Shown: positions 52,191 to 60,140, numbered from the stretch's first letter. The stretch is DNA of 64,000 bases from an uncultured Bacteriovoracaceae bacterium (GCA_950054155.1 CATLOT010000002.1:62001-126000); one strand, 5' to 3'. Numbers and translations are program-made. Notes: a model not told the origin generated them from the letters alone.

Positions 52191-53663
52191 TTAATGTGAA
52201 AGCTCAGCTGCCTTTGCCTGCAGCGCCTTTCTATCTATTTTTCCACTCGCAAGAATGGGAAATTCTTTTATGCATTGAATATAGTGAGGGTGCTTGTAGC
52301 GTGAGAGAAGAGGATTGAGAAACTCTCTCATCTCCACCACATCAAGCTCCCTATCGCTTCTTAAAAAGCAATAACCGACTTCGCCCCACTTCTCATCGCT
52401 AACGGGTACAATCACCGCTTCATGAACGGCTTCATGACTTCGAATCTTTTTTTCAACCTCAGCGGGATAAACATTTTCGCCACCACTTATGTACATGTCC
52501 TTCTTTCGCCCAACGATAAAGTAGAATCCCTCTTCATCTACCTTAGCCAAATCCCCGGTCTTAAAGTAGCCATCAAAAGTAGCATCTTGAAAGCGCTCTG
52601 GCTGAGCAAAGTAGCCACCACAAACATGGGGACCTCTAATCAAAAGCTCGCCTACTTCTTCACCCTGCGCGACTTTCCCCTCAGCTGTAAGCAGGAGCAC
52701 TTCAGAATGGGGCATCGGTTTACCAATGGAGCCCACTTTGCGAATTGAGTCCTCTTCTTTGAGCAAGAAGCAGTTTGGTCCCACTTCCGTGAGACCAAAC
52801 CCTTGCTTAAACATAAGACCCTTCTTTTGATACTCTTCCATCAATTCCTTTGGGCAATAAGCCCCCCCTGAAATAAAGAATCGCATGGACTCAAAAGAAT
52901 AGTCTTGAAAGCGCTGGTCCTCAGCAAGCATTTGAAACATGGTGGGAACAGCGAAATAGACACTTAATTTTTCTTCTTCAATGGTTTTATAAATATTATC
53001 AAGATCAAACTTGGCGGCAAGATAACTGGTGCCACCAATACTCATCAGAGGAAGACAAAGAACATTGTAACCACCTGTATGAAAGAAAGGTGTCTCAACA
53101 AGGGTTCTATCTTCACTCTTTAGCCCCCAGTTTTCACAAGTCGCCTCTTGGTTACTCTTTAGCATTTTTCCGTGAAAGAGCACCCCTTTAGGCGTTCCCG
53201 TGGTGCCGCTTGTAAAGAGCATTAAAAGAGGATCAACTTCACTTGTCTCCACTGTTTGAAAAGGCCCCTTATCAAATTGGGGTTTAAGACTCTCAAGCGG
53301 ATAATAAGGAAAATCCTTAGGAAGATCGAGGGAACAATCCCCCTCCCCTATAAAAGCTTTTGGAGCAACTCTCTTGGTGATTTCAAGGAGCTCACCAGGG
53401 GCTAGACGAAAATTCATTGGAACAAAGAGAGCACCGAGGCGAGCACACGCTAAGAAGAGGGTGACATGCTCAAGGCAATTTGTCTTAAGAAAGCAGACAC
53501 GCTCCCCTTTAGAGACACCGAGTTCACTGAGAGTCCATGCCCATGCATCCACTGTTTCCTTAAGCTCTCTATAGGACAAATGACGAGCACTCTCCTGCTC
53601 AACAAGAGCAGTCTTATCAGAAAACTTTTCAGCGATATCATCTAGAAACTCAATCCAGGCCAT
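52191..53663 (-). CDS. AMP-binding acyl-CoA ligase
   Basis: 490 residues from ATG 53663, with GAGG five bases upstream (the frame extends to 53702 without one). It carries LLMLFTSGTTGTPKGVLF (AMP-binding P-loop) near 157, ISGGAYCPKEL near 272, QGFGLTEVGPN near 295, YFKTGDLAKVDEEGFYFIVGRKKDMYISGG near 370-400 and the C-terminal lysine in LASGKIDRKAL. It activates a carboxylic acid as acyl-AMP and transfers it to CoA, as in medium/long-chain or o-succinylbenzoate ligases. It overlaps the hydrolase gene upstream by 22 bp and lies before the symporter. Confidence 0.9.
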   Translation of the reverse strand: MAWIEFLDDIAEKFSDKTALVEQESARHLSYRELKETVDAWAWTLSELGVSKGERVCFLKTNCLEHVTLFLACARLGALFVPMNFRLAPGELLEITKRVAPKAFIGEGDCSLDLPKDFPYYPLESLKPQFDKGPFQTVETSEVDPLLMLFTSGTTGTPKGVLFHGKMLKSNQEATCENWGLKSEDRTLVETPFFHTGGYNVLCLPLMSIGGTSYLAAKFDLDNIYKTIEEEKLSVYFAVPTMFQMLAEDQRFQDYSFESMRFFISGGAYCPKELMEEYQKKGLMFKQGFGLTEVGPNCFLLKEEDSIRKVGSIGKPMPHSEVLLLTAEGKVAQGEEVGELLIRGPHVCGGYFAQPERFQDATFDGYFKTGDLAKVDEEGFYFIVGRKKDMYISGGENVYPAEVEKKIRSHEAVHEAVIVPVSDEKWGEVGYCFLRSDRELDVVEMREFLNPLLSRYKHPHYIQCIKEFPILASGKIDRKALQAKAAELSH

Positions 53664-54439
53664 GGCTTCCTCTTCGTTTGATCTAATAACCACGGGAGGC
53701 AAACTTCTTTGAGACTTTGGGGGTTCTCAAGAAAGCTTGCATGCCCTCCCGCGACTATTCTTAGCTCACAGTGAGCGATTTTTTTCTTCATTTTCATGTG
53801 GGAAAAAGGAGGTGTAAGCACGTCCTCTTCGCCCACACAAAGGAGAACGGGAGCGGAGATATTTTGAGCGTTGATTTCATGCTCTCCCATTGCGCCTTTA
53901 ATAAGGCCTTCAATGACATGAACCGACTCATCTCCCGCTCGTTGCCGATAGAATTCTAGAAGTTCGGGTCTTTCTTCAACGATCGTCTCGCCCCATATCC
54001 ACGGGGTAGCAACATCAAAGCGATGAAGAGGCCCTCCTTTTTGATTAGCATAGAGCCAACTTTGAAGTTTTCTTTTAAGAAGGGCACTGGGACGTAAATA
54101 GGTATCAGCAGCTATCACGCCTTGAACCCGTGAGGGATGGCGAGAAGCAAATTCTAAAGCAATTCGTCCTCCATTACTAAGACCTATAAAGTAGGCCTTC
54201 TCAATAGAGTGTTCTTTCATTAAATGCTCAAGATCATCCACTAAGCTAGAAAGTTCATAGCCACCTGTAGGTCGCGGGCCCTCTCCCTGCCCACGTCCGT
54301 CGTAGCGAAGACAATGAAAGTGTGGCGTAAAAAAGTCCACACTTTCATTCCAGCTTTCAAGGCTTGCAAAGAGTCCATTGACAAAAATAAGCCAAGGAGC
54401 TTTGGGGTTGCCTTCAATATTAGTAGGAAGCTTGTTCAT
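53642..54439 (-). CDS. Alpha/beta hydrolase A
   Basis: 265 residues with the full triad: nucleophile Ser in IGLSNGGRIAL near 95, Asp in VGEEDVLTPP near 212 and His in AGGHASFLENP near 242, and the oxyanion segment IFVNGLFASLESW near 18. It resembles enol-lactonase or esterase-like members. No signal peptide. It lies 11 bp after the SDR gene and overlaps the ligase, so it is part of the acyl operon. Possible role: hydrolysis or lactone opening of a thioester/ester intermediate. Confidence 0.85.
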   Translation of the reverse strand: MNKLPTNIEGNPKAPWLIFVNGLFASLESWNESVDFFTPHFHCLRYDGRGQGEGPRPTGGYELSSLVDDLEHLMKEHSIEKAYFIGLSNGGRIALEFASRHPSRVQGVIAADTYLRPSALLKRKLQSWLYANQKGGPLHRFDVATPWIWGETIVEERPELLEFYRQRAGDESVHVIEGLIKGAMGEHEINAQNISAPVLLCVGEEDVLTPPFSHMKMKKKIAHCELRIVAGGHASFLENPQSLKEVCLPWLLDQTKRKPWPGLSF

Positions 54440-54450
54440 ATCTTTGGAAA

Positions 54451-55182
54451 TTAGCCAATCACCAAGGCGCCATCAACATTGAGGCATGTTCCAGAGATAA
54501 AGCGAGCGTCATCAGAGGCTAAGAAGGCATAGGCTGCCGCAATTTCTTCTGGCTCACCAATTCTCTTCATCGGACACTTATCTTCCATCATTTGAATAAC
54601 TTTTTCTGGCATGGCACGCACCATCGGTGTACCGATAAAACCTGGAGCGACTGCATTCACACGGATATTGGCCTTACCAAGTTCTTTAGCAAGAGTCTTC
54701 GTCATGCCAATCACGCCTGCTTTTGTTGCAACATAATTAGACTGTCCAAAGTTACCATAGTGAGCAACCACGGAAGCGGCATTGAGGATTGATCCACCTC
54801 TTCCTTGCTCTTTAAGCTTAACTGCGGCCATTTGGGACAGTTTCCATACTGCCGTAAGGTTAACAGCAATAACTTGATCCCACTGATCATCTGTCATTTT
54901 AGCGATAGTTGCGTCGCGAGTGATCCCTGCATTATTGATGATAACGTCAAAGCCTTTGTCCATCTCTGCTTGGATTTTGGCGAGATCTTCGCTCTTGGTG
55001 ACGTTGCCTTGAATATAAGTCATACGCTCAGGAAACATTGAAGCAAGTTCAGTTTCTTCAAGACTTGGCATATCCACAAGAACGAGGTCACTTCCCTCTT
55101 CATAGAAGCGCTGTGCAGTTGCGCGACCAATACCTGAAGCGGCGCCTGTAATAATAACTCTCTTTGACTCTAAACCTTTCAT
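54451..55182 (-). CDS. FabG/PhaB-like short-chain dehydrogenase
   Basis: 243 residues, classical SDR: ITGAASGIGRATAQRF near 12, NNAGITRDATIAKM near 86, Ser in LNAASVVAHYGNFGQSNYVATKAG, and GTCLNVDGALVIG at the end. The NNAGITRDATI segment resembles 3-oxoacyl-ACP or acetoacetyl-CoA reductases. It would reduce the 3-oxo product of the condensing enzyme encoded ten bases upstream. It is too short for the extended-SDR OleD type. Confidence 0.88.
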   Translation of the reverse strand: MKGLESKRVIITGAASGIGRATAQRFYEEGSDLVLVDMPSLEETELASMFPERMTYIQGNVTKSEDLAKIQAEMDKGFDVIINNAGITRDATIAKMTDDQWDQVIAVNLTAVWKLSQMAAVKLKEQGRGGSILNAASVVAHYGNFGQSNYVATKAGVIGMTKTLAKELGKANIRVNAVAPGFIGTPMVRAMPEKVIQMMEDKCPMKRIGEPEEIAAAYAFLASDDARFISGTCLNVDGALVIG

Positions 55183-55191
55183 AGGGGCTCC

Positions 55192-56226
55192 TTAGGATTC
55201 AAATCCGTTTAATGATTCTTGATTAAATGTAGGTCCATCCCAGCGCAGACTGACGGCTGACCAGGTATAGCCAATGCCCGCAGAGGCAAGGCTTATATGA
55301 TCACCTTTTTTAAGAAGACCACGCCTTTCAGCAAGACCTAGAGAAAGCACCTGATCAGGAGCACCAAAGTGTCCATACTGATCAAGATAAATAGACTGCT
55401 CTTCTTTTAACTCCAGGCCATTTAAGATGGCATCATGGGCTGACTTCTTCATGTGAAGAAGAGAAAGGTAATCGATAGGCTTATTCATGGACTCCGTTGC
55501 ACTGTCTTTAATAACTTTAAGAAAGTTCTCAATAGAGCGATCGGCAAGCCTCTCCCGCATTCCCACAATATCGGGACAGGTTAAGTAGGTGTCCGTATCA
55601 CCAAGCCCATCACGACTTCTCTTTACGGTCCCTCCTCCAGGAATAATCACATCAAGACTAAAGGCTCCGTCTGTGATCACACTACTTTCAAGAATGGGGT
55701 TAAAGTCCTCTTCACTTCTTTCAACGAGAAGGGCCGCTCCCCCATCAGAAAGATTATAGAGAAAGCGAGAAGTCTCATCTTTATAATTGACGAGATCACC
55801 GGTGCGGTGACCGCCACAGAGAAGAACACGATTTATTTTCTTATCGGCAATCATCATGTTCTTAGCAATCTTTAGTCCAACAACATTTGAAGAACAACGA
55901 GCGGCCATATCAAAAGCCCAGGCATTCTTTAGCCCAAGCTCACGCTGAACAAAGATCCCTGCTGACCACACGTGATAGTCTTTATATTCAGAACCCGTCC
56001 AAATCACGAGATCAATCGATTCGGGATCAATCCCCTCTAGGGCACGTTTCGCAGCATTGATCGCCATCTGAGAAGGATGACAGTCCTTGGGTGCACGACA
56101 CTTTTTAATAATCCCCATTTTCTTTTCGATAACTTCTTTGGGAATGCCAGACTCTTTTGCAATGAAGGCTGCATCTTCATAACCCTCTGGTAACCAGACG
56201 GCCGATCGCTTTAGACTAATGGTCAT
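55192..56226 (-). CDS. KAS III-like condensing enzyme
   Basis: 344 residues of the 3-oxoacyl-ACP synthase III fold. The nucleophile region is DMAARCSSNVVGL (Cys111), and the histidine lies in LSLLHMKKSAHDA (His258). The third position, normally Asn in YGNTSAAS, is DQYGHFGAPD, so His286 replaces it. GIGYTWSAVSLRWDG near the end matches family members. It joins an acyl starter (CoA or ACP) to malonyl-ACP or a second acyl group. Its ATG overlaps the hydrolase B stop (56223-56226). In other KAS III branches (for example CerJ), changes at this position go with non-condensing acyl transfer, so the reaction is open. Confidence 0.87.
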   Translation of the reverse strand: MTISLKRSAVWLPEGYEDAAFIAKESGIPKEVIEKKMGIIKKCRAPKDCHPSQMAINAAKRALEGIDPESIDLVIWTGSEYKDYHVWSAGIFVQRELGLKNAWAFDMAARCSSNVVGLKIAKNMMIADKKINRVLLCGGHRTGDLVNYKDETSRFLYNLSDGGAALLVERSEEDFNPILESSVITDGAFSLDVIIPGGGTVKRSRDGLGDTDTYLTCPDIVGMRERLADRSIENFLKVIKDSATESMNKPIDYLSLLHMKKSAHDAILNGLELKEEQSIYLDQYGHFGAPDQVLSLGLAERRGLLKKGDHISLASAGIGYTWSAVSLRWDGPTFNQESLNGFES

Positions 56227-57038
56227 GAACGAACTCCTTGAATAAATTGTTTTATTTCAAGTGCCACTTCTTGAGGTTTTTCCATAAAGAAGTAGTGATC
56301 ACACTTGGGTATTGTTTTAAAAAGGGAGTGAGGAATCTGCGCTGTTAGCCTTTCAGCATTCTTAGGATTCACAAAGCGATCCTCTTCTCCTGTAAGCACC
56401 AGGGTTTTCACCTCAATTGATTCGAGTCTTAGGGGCCGCTCTAAAAAGCGGTCCACTGCTCTCTTTTGTTTGAGAACCTGTTCAACAGCGACAGGGTGCT
56501 CTCGCCTCACTTCACATATATGATTAAAGATTTCGCGAGGAAGGTCAGGATGAACTGTTCCTAAGACTGCGAGTTCAGTTCGTCGTGGTTCCTCTAAAGC
56601 GTAGAATCCCTTGAGCGATTCTTCCGTGAGTTCGGGAAGAGGAATAAACTCACTTCCTCCACTAGTGGTGCAAAGAAGTGAGAGGCTTAATAATTTTTCT
56701 TCTGCTTTTAAGGCAATGATTTGCGCTAAGAACCCACCCATTGAAATACCTGCGAGGTGAAATTTCTCTTGTCCGAGTTGCTCCATAACTTCAAGAGCAT
56801 CAAGCGCCACTTCCTCAAGCTCATACTCATTCTCTACGGGAGAAGATTTACCAAGACCACGATTATCAATAAGAACCAGAAAAAAATCTTCTTTAAGTTC
56901 GGCGGCGAGATCAAGAAAGTTATAGTGACTACAACCAAAACCGGATAGGCAGAGGAGGGCCTCCTTTTCAGGATTGCCCACAAGCTTGGCATGAATGTGT
57001 ACTCCACTCTTTAAAGTGAAGACTCTGGTTTGACTCAT
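56223..57038 (-). CDS. Alpha/beta hydrolase B
   Basis: 271 residues from ATG 57038, with GAGGG five bases upstream; the frame runs to 57092 but without a site. Triad: Ser in LAGISMGGFLAQ near 98, Asp in LTGEEDRFVNPK near 215, His in PKCDHYFFMEKP near 243. Preceded by CLSGFGCSHYNFLDL, the oxyanion loop. It is the first gene of the six-gene operon and faces tetR across the palindromic operator. No signal peptide. Confidence 0.85.
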   Translation of the reverse strand: MSQTRVFTLKSGVHIHAKLVGNPEKEALLCLSGFGCSHYNFLDLAAELKEDFFLVLIDNRGLGKSSPVENEYELEEVALDALEVMEQLGQEKFHLAGISMGGFLAQIIALKAEEKLLSLSLLCTTSGGSEFIPLPELTEESLKGFYALEEPRRTELAVLGTVHPDLPREIFNHICEVRREHPVAVEQVLKQKRAVDRFLERPLRLESIEVKTLVLTGEEDRFVNPKNAERLTAQIPHSLFKTIPKCDHYFFMEKPQEVALEIKQFIQGVRS

Positions 57039-57114
57039 AATGTCCCTCGTTAGGAGTCTGTTAGATGTAGGAGGAATAAATTTCATTTTCATGAGAAGTT
57101 TGTCAAATATTTTT

Positions 57115-57126
57115 GTACACGTGTAC
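57115..57126. promoter_or_regulatory. Candidate TetR operator
   Basis: GTACACGTGTAC is a perfect 12-bp palindrome in the divergent intergenic region, 66 bp before tetR and 77 bp before hydrolase B. Outside it, TTTTT on the left and C-AAAAA on the right extend the symmetry with one extra base. Position and symmetry fit a TetR site controlling both directions. Confidence 0.6.
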
Positions 57127-57191
57127 CAAAAAGAAGAGTCAAAAGTTTCAGAATACTTTTCAAGGCTGGCCTTTCAGATTAAGATGGGTCT

Positions 57192-57821
57192 ATGAGCGAC
57201 AAAAATTCAATAGATTCAAGTATTTATGAACTCTTTGAGTTCAAGCCTAAAAAAGGTGACCTCAAGAAAATGGAGATTGTCCTCGCGGCAATCGAATGCA
57301 TCGCAACAATTGGCTTTGAAAAGACCACCTATGAGGCCATTGCCCAAAAAATTGGAACCAGGCGTGCTCATGTGGCCTATCACTTTAAAGATAAGGCCGA
57401 TATTTTTGAAGCTTGTATTAAGTTCATCAATGCGAGTTACCAAAAGATGTCCTTGGAAAAAATTGAAGCGGCTCAAGATGGCCTTGAAATGCTCACCAAT
57501 TACGCTGAAGCCCCTTTTCTCTGGGCCAAAGAAAACCCTCAGCAGCTCTCCGTCATGCTTCTCTTTTACTACCTCTGTAGCGTTGATGAGAAATACCGTG
57601 ATCTCCATGCCAGCATTAGGAGAGGTGGTCATGAGAGGATTCAATATATTCTCAATACGAAGCTTGAGCTTCAATTAAGCCCTCAGGAAAGCCAGGCTTT
57701 GGCGAAATCCATTCAAAATCTTGTGAGTGGGGCGATTATGGATGTTAGAACGACGGCTAATATGAGCCTTGATGAGGCCCGCGAAGCAGTCAAAAAACAA
57801 GTGTTGAACCTCGTAAACTGA
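57192..57821 (+). CDS. TetR family transcription regulator
   Basis: 209 residues. The helix-turn-helix is IECIATIGFEKTTYEAIAQK...TRRAHVAYHFKDKADIFEA (about 28-78), and the rest is the helical ligand-binding domain. It is divergent from the acyl operon and presumably represses it and itself through the 12-bp palindrome, releasing on an acyl-CoA or similar ligand. Its last codons and stop (57813-57821, V-N-stop) lie in the terminal repeat of a non-coding element, so the original C-terminus may have been replaced or cut. Confidence 0.9.
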   Translation: MSDKNSIDSSIYELFEFKPKKGDLKKMEIVLAAIECIATIGFEKTTYEAIAQKIGTRRAHVAYHFKDKADIFEACIKFINASYQKMSLEKIEAAQDGLEMLTNYAEAPFLWAKENPQQLSVMLLFYYLCSVDEKYRDLHASIRRGGHERIQYILNTKLELQLSPQESQALAKSIQNLVSGAIMDVRTTANMSLDEAREAVKKQVLNLVN

Positions 57822-58018
57822 CCCCCCTAGTTGGTGCTGATAAAAAAACGGCCAACTCATCATGAATTAAACTCACCACTTAAGGTGGACATCTTAGGGG
57901 ACATCCCCAAGCGCTTACCCCTCTCTTTAAGCAACACCAATTAATGTCCTAAGCTACTGCTTTTATTCAAAGTCTTAAGCTGAACAGAATTCGAGCACCA
58001 TTTAAGTCGGTCAGTTTA
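57814..58018. mobile_element. MITE-like element, copy 1
   Basis: 205 bp bounded by 25-bp imperfect terminal inverted repeats: the left end runs TAAACTGACC-9 nt-GGTGCT (57814-57838) and the right end is its complement AGCACC-9 nt-GGTCAGTTTA (57994-58018), 20 of 25 positions matching. No coding capacity. Internal short stems include CCAC-TTAAG-GTGG and GGGG-acat-CCCC. The left end contains the tetR stop codon. No duplication of the flanks is evident around this copy. Confidence 0.75.
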
Positions 58019-58027
58019 TGGAATTTT
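58019..58027. repeat. 9-bp direct repeat, left side of copy 2
   Basis: TGGAATTTT, repeated exactly at 58233-58241. The pair brackets element copy 2 and fits a 9-bp target-site duplication, or, alternatively, the junction of a 214-bp tandem duplication. Confidence 0.7.
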
Positions 58028-58232
58028 TAAACTGACCCCCCTAGTTGGTGCTGATAAAAAAAAGGCCAACTCATCATGAATTAAACTCACCACTTAAGGT
58101 GGACATCTTAGGGGACAACCCCAAGGGTTTAGCCCTCTCTTTAAGCAACACCAATTAATGTCCTAAACTACCGCTTTTATTCAAAGTCTAAAGGTGAAGA
58201 GAATTCAAGCACCATTTAAGTCGGTCAGTTTA
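58028..58232. mobile_element. MITE-like element, copy 2
   Basis: 205 bp in the same orientation as copy 1, exactly 214 bp away. I count 11 substitutions and no indels between copies (about 95 percent identity). The same 25-bp terminal repeats are present (58028-58052 and 58208-58232). It is flanked on both sides by TGGAATTTT. The copies have had time to diverge while their ends stayed intact. Confidence 0.78.
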
Positions 58233-58241
58233 TGGAATTTT
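58233..58241. repeat. 9-bp direct repeat, right side of copy 2
   Basis: Second exact copy of TGGAATTTT after the right terminal repeat of element copy 2. Confidence 0.7.
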
Positions 58242-58299
58242 TACAATTTTTGGGCACACTAACGCAAGCAGTCATTTTCTATGGTAAATGATTTCTATT

Positions 58300-58635
58300 A
58301 TGAAACTAATCCTCATGTCACTCCTCATTCTCAGTTGGTCCCTCCTAGCGCAAGTCAATGCTCAGGATGACTACTATGACGACAGTCCTTCGCAAGAAGC
58401 TCCTCAAGAAGCTTCCCAAGAAATTCCCCAGGACACCTTTGAAAGTCCCCCTATTGAGGATCCTTATAAAGAAGATTCTTACGAGCAGGAAAATGCGCAA
58501 CCTGAGGCCTCTCCTGAACCCTACACGGATTCCTACAAAGATGAGTATCGTGAGGAACCTCAAAGAGACGATTATATTCCTGAAGACTACGAAAAAGACG
58601 AGAGTGCTGAGTATGGAGATTATGACGGTGAATAA
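58300..58635 (+). CDS. Small acidic secreted protein
   Basis: 111 residues from ATG 58300. A signal peptide (MKLILMSLLILSWSLLAQVNAQ) is followed by a mature chain made almost wholly of Glu, Asp, Pro, Ser, Tyr and Gln: DDYYDDSPSQEAP..., PEPYTDSYKDEYREEP. It is predicted disordered, strongly acidic and tyrosine-rich. Its 3' end overlaps the start of the DUF547 lipoprotein gene by about 14 bp. Function unknown; such chains can bind cations or coat surfaces. No Shine-Dalgarno of strength is seen. Confidence 0.65.
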   Translation: MKLILMSLLILSWSLLAQVNAQDDYYDDSPSQEAPQEASQEIPQDTFESPPIEDPYKEDSYEQENAQPEASPEPYTDSYKDEYREEPQRDDYIPEDYEKDESAEYGDYDGE

Positions 58636-60046
58636 GCTCATTACAATTCTGTGCGCGCTCTTTTCTCTAAGTCTTTTCTCCTGTCAAAAAGATGAGAATA
58701 ACTTTGGTCAGTATAAGAACCAAATCACAAAGAAAGAGAGTGACTCTGTCGAGAGTGACTCAGCGAAGGCTGGCTTAGTGGACATTATTGTCCCTGAAAC
58801 GACTGTTCCTCAAACCGCTCAAAACTACTCTCAAGACCTCTATGATCTTTGGGATCTCTTCTTTTCAACCTTTGTTCAGGTTGTCTCAAAGAACCCGCTC
58901 GATACGCGAGTGCGCTTTAAAGAGATGAATAAATTGCGCCAACTTCGCGACAAGGATTTCTTTAATCTCGTGAGCCTCATCGAAATTAAGATGGCCCAGG
59001 CCGATCTCACCCAAATGGAAGACGAGCAAAAAAAGGCCTTCTTTATTAATGCCTATAACTACGCCTCCCTTCGTCTTGTGAATAAGGGATTTCTTAAAAA
59101 AGGAGAGATTATTGATTCGATCAAAGATCTCTCAAAGAACTTCTATAGTCATGAAATCTTCGCGCGCGACACGGTTCCTTTTAGTAATGGAATTAAGAGT
59201 CTCGATGCTATTTTAAAAGAAGAGCTCAAGCCGCTCTTTATCAAAGAAAATCGTGACGAGAGTGACCCTCGCTTTTATCTTGCTCTTAATGGGGCGACCA
59301 TGAGTCGAGGGCTTCTCCTTAATAAAGCCTTTCGCGCTGATACTCTTGATGAGCAACTTGAAGAGGTTGTCACCAATGCCCTGGCCCTTGCTCGTTTTGC
59401 TAAGATTGAAGATGAGAAGCTTAAAGCATCAAAAGCTATCAAGTGGGTGCGAAAAGATTTGGAGCATAAGTATGGTAATCTTGAGCGCTTCTTTTCAACC
59501 TATGGAATTAGTGAGTCCACCTATAAGAAAATCTCTTATCATGACTTTAACTGGGCTCTCAATAGTGTTGCCCTCTACCCGGATGAAGTGAAAGATGATC
59601 CTCAAGATCTTCCCGTTGTTATTGCCGAGGAAGAAGAGCCTTTCTTTGAAGCCAAGCCCTGTGACTATTTAAAGTCTGAAAGTGTTGAGGTCATTGGTCA
59701 CTGCAATCAAGTGGTCGATGGCCGAATGAATTCAACCTTCATCAAATACCCAGGCCTGGTCACAAGTGCCTCGCTCTGTCTTTATAAGAGAAAACTCTCC
59801 TCTGGTGAGAGCAGCCTAGGCGCGATTGGTGATTTGAGTGAGTCCAAGAATGGTCGCAACAATGAAAGCGTGAGTGTGGCCGTAGAAGGCAAACTTGAAA
59901 CTAAGAAGTACGGTCCTAGCATGCGGATCACAGAGGGGATCATCACCACTTTGGAATACACCAAGGCCTCGCGTAGACTGATGATTCGCCAAAATAAGCT
60001 GCTTCCCGGTCAGTTTCTAAGAAAAGCCCTACTGCAGTGCGAATAA
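58622..60046 (+). CDS. DUF547 domain lipoprotein
   Basis: Starting at ATG 58622 (GGAG three bases upstream; GTG 58628 is also possible), about 474 residues. The signal MTVNKLITILCALFSLSLFSC has a lipobox (LFSC). A Ser/Asp/Glu linker follows, then a DUF547 domain with QKKAFFINAYNYASL, FYSHEIFARDTVPFS and DPRFYLALNGATMSRG. The domain relates to papain-like/transglutaminase folds of unknown activity. The C-terminal ~130 residues hold cysteines at PCDYLK, GHCNQV, SLCLY and LLQCE, probably two disulfides. In-frame sequence upstream of 58613 is only a shadow of the acidic gene. Confidence 0.85.
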   Translation: MTVNKLITILCALFSLSLFSCQKDENNFGQYKNQITKKESDSVESDSAKAGLVDIIVPETTVPQTAQNYSQDLYDLWDLFFSTFVQVVSKNPLDTRVRFKEMNKLRQLRDKDFFNLVSLIEIKMAQADLTQMEDEQKKAFFINAYNYASLRLVNKGFLKKGEIIDSIKDLSKNFYSHEIFARDTVPFSNGIKSLDAILKEELKPLFIKENRDESDPRFYLALNGATMSRGLLLNKAFRADTLDEQLEEVVTNALALARFAKIEDEKLKASKAIKWVRKDLEHKYGNLERFFSTYGISESTYKKISYHDFNWALNSVALYPDEVKDDPQDLPVVIAEEEEPFFEAKPCDYLKSESVEVIGHCNQVVDGRMNSTFIKYPGLVTSASLCLYKRKLSSGESSLGAIGDLSESKNGRNNESVSVAVEGKLETKKYGPSMRITEGIITTLEYTKASRRLMIRQNKLLPGQFLRKALLQCE

Positions 60047-60100
60047 ACCTTTTTCACTCAATGAAATCCTAACTTAAGAAATGAAGTCCTTTTAGATAAG

Positions 60101-60140
60101 TTCTCCTCCTACAACCAAAAGAGAATCCGTTGGAGGAGAA
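60101..60140 (+). promoter_or_regulatory. Predicted RBS-sequestering hairpin of the L,D-transpeptidase gene
   Basis: TTCTCCTCC (60101-60109) is the exact complement of GGAGGAGAA (60132-60140), which contains the Shine-Dalgarno GGAGGAG five bases before ATG 60143. The 22-nt loop is A-rich. When paired, the ribosome site would be fully hidden, as in RNA thermometers or protein-controlled leaders. Confidence 0.6.

Noticed and set aside
55192-56226. KAS III-like gene as the missing HMG-CoA synthase
   Set aside because: Its motifs (RCSSN, GHFGAPD) and length fit the KAS III group better, and it belongs to a separately regulated operon.
50706-57038. Operon as a classical OleABCD hydrocarbon pathway
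   Set aside because: The SDR is a 243-residue FabG-type enzyme, not the extended OleD; the ligase has ordinary acyl-CoA ligase motifs; a symporter is included.
58358-58612. N-terminal extension of the DUF547 frame
   Set aside because: It is a Lys/Thr/Arg-rich shadow of the acidic secreted gene; a lipoprotein signal begins at about 58622.
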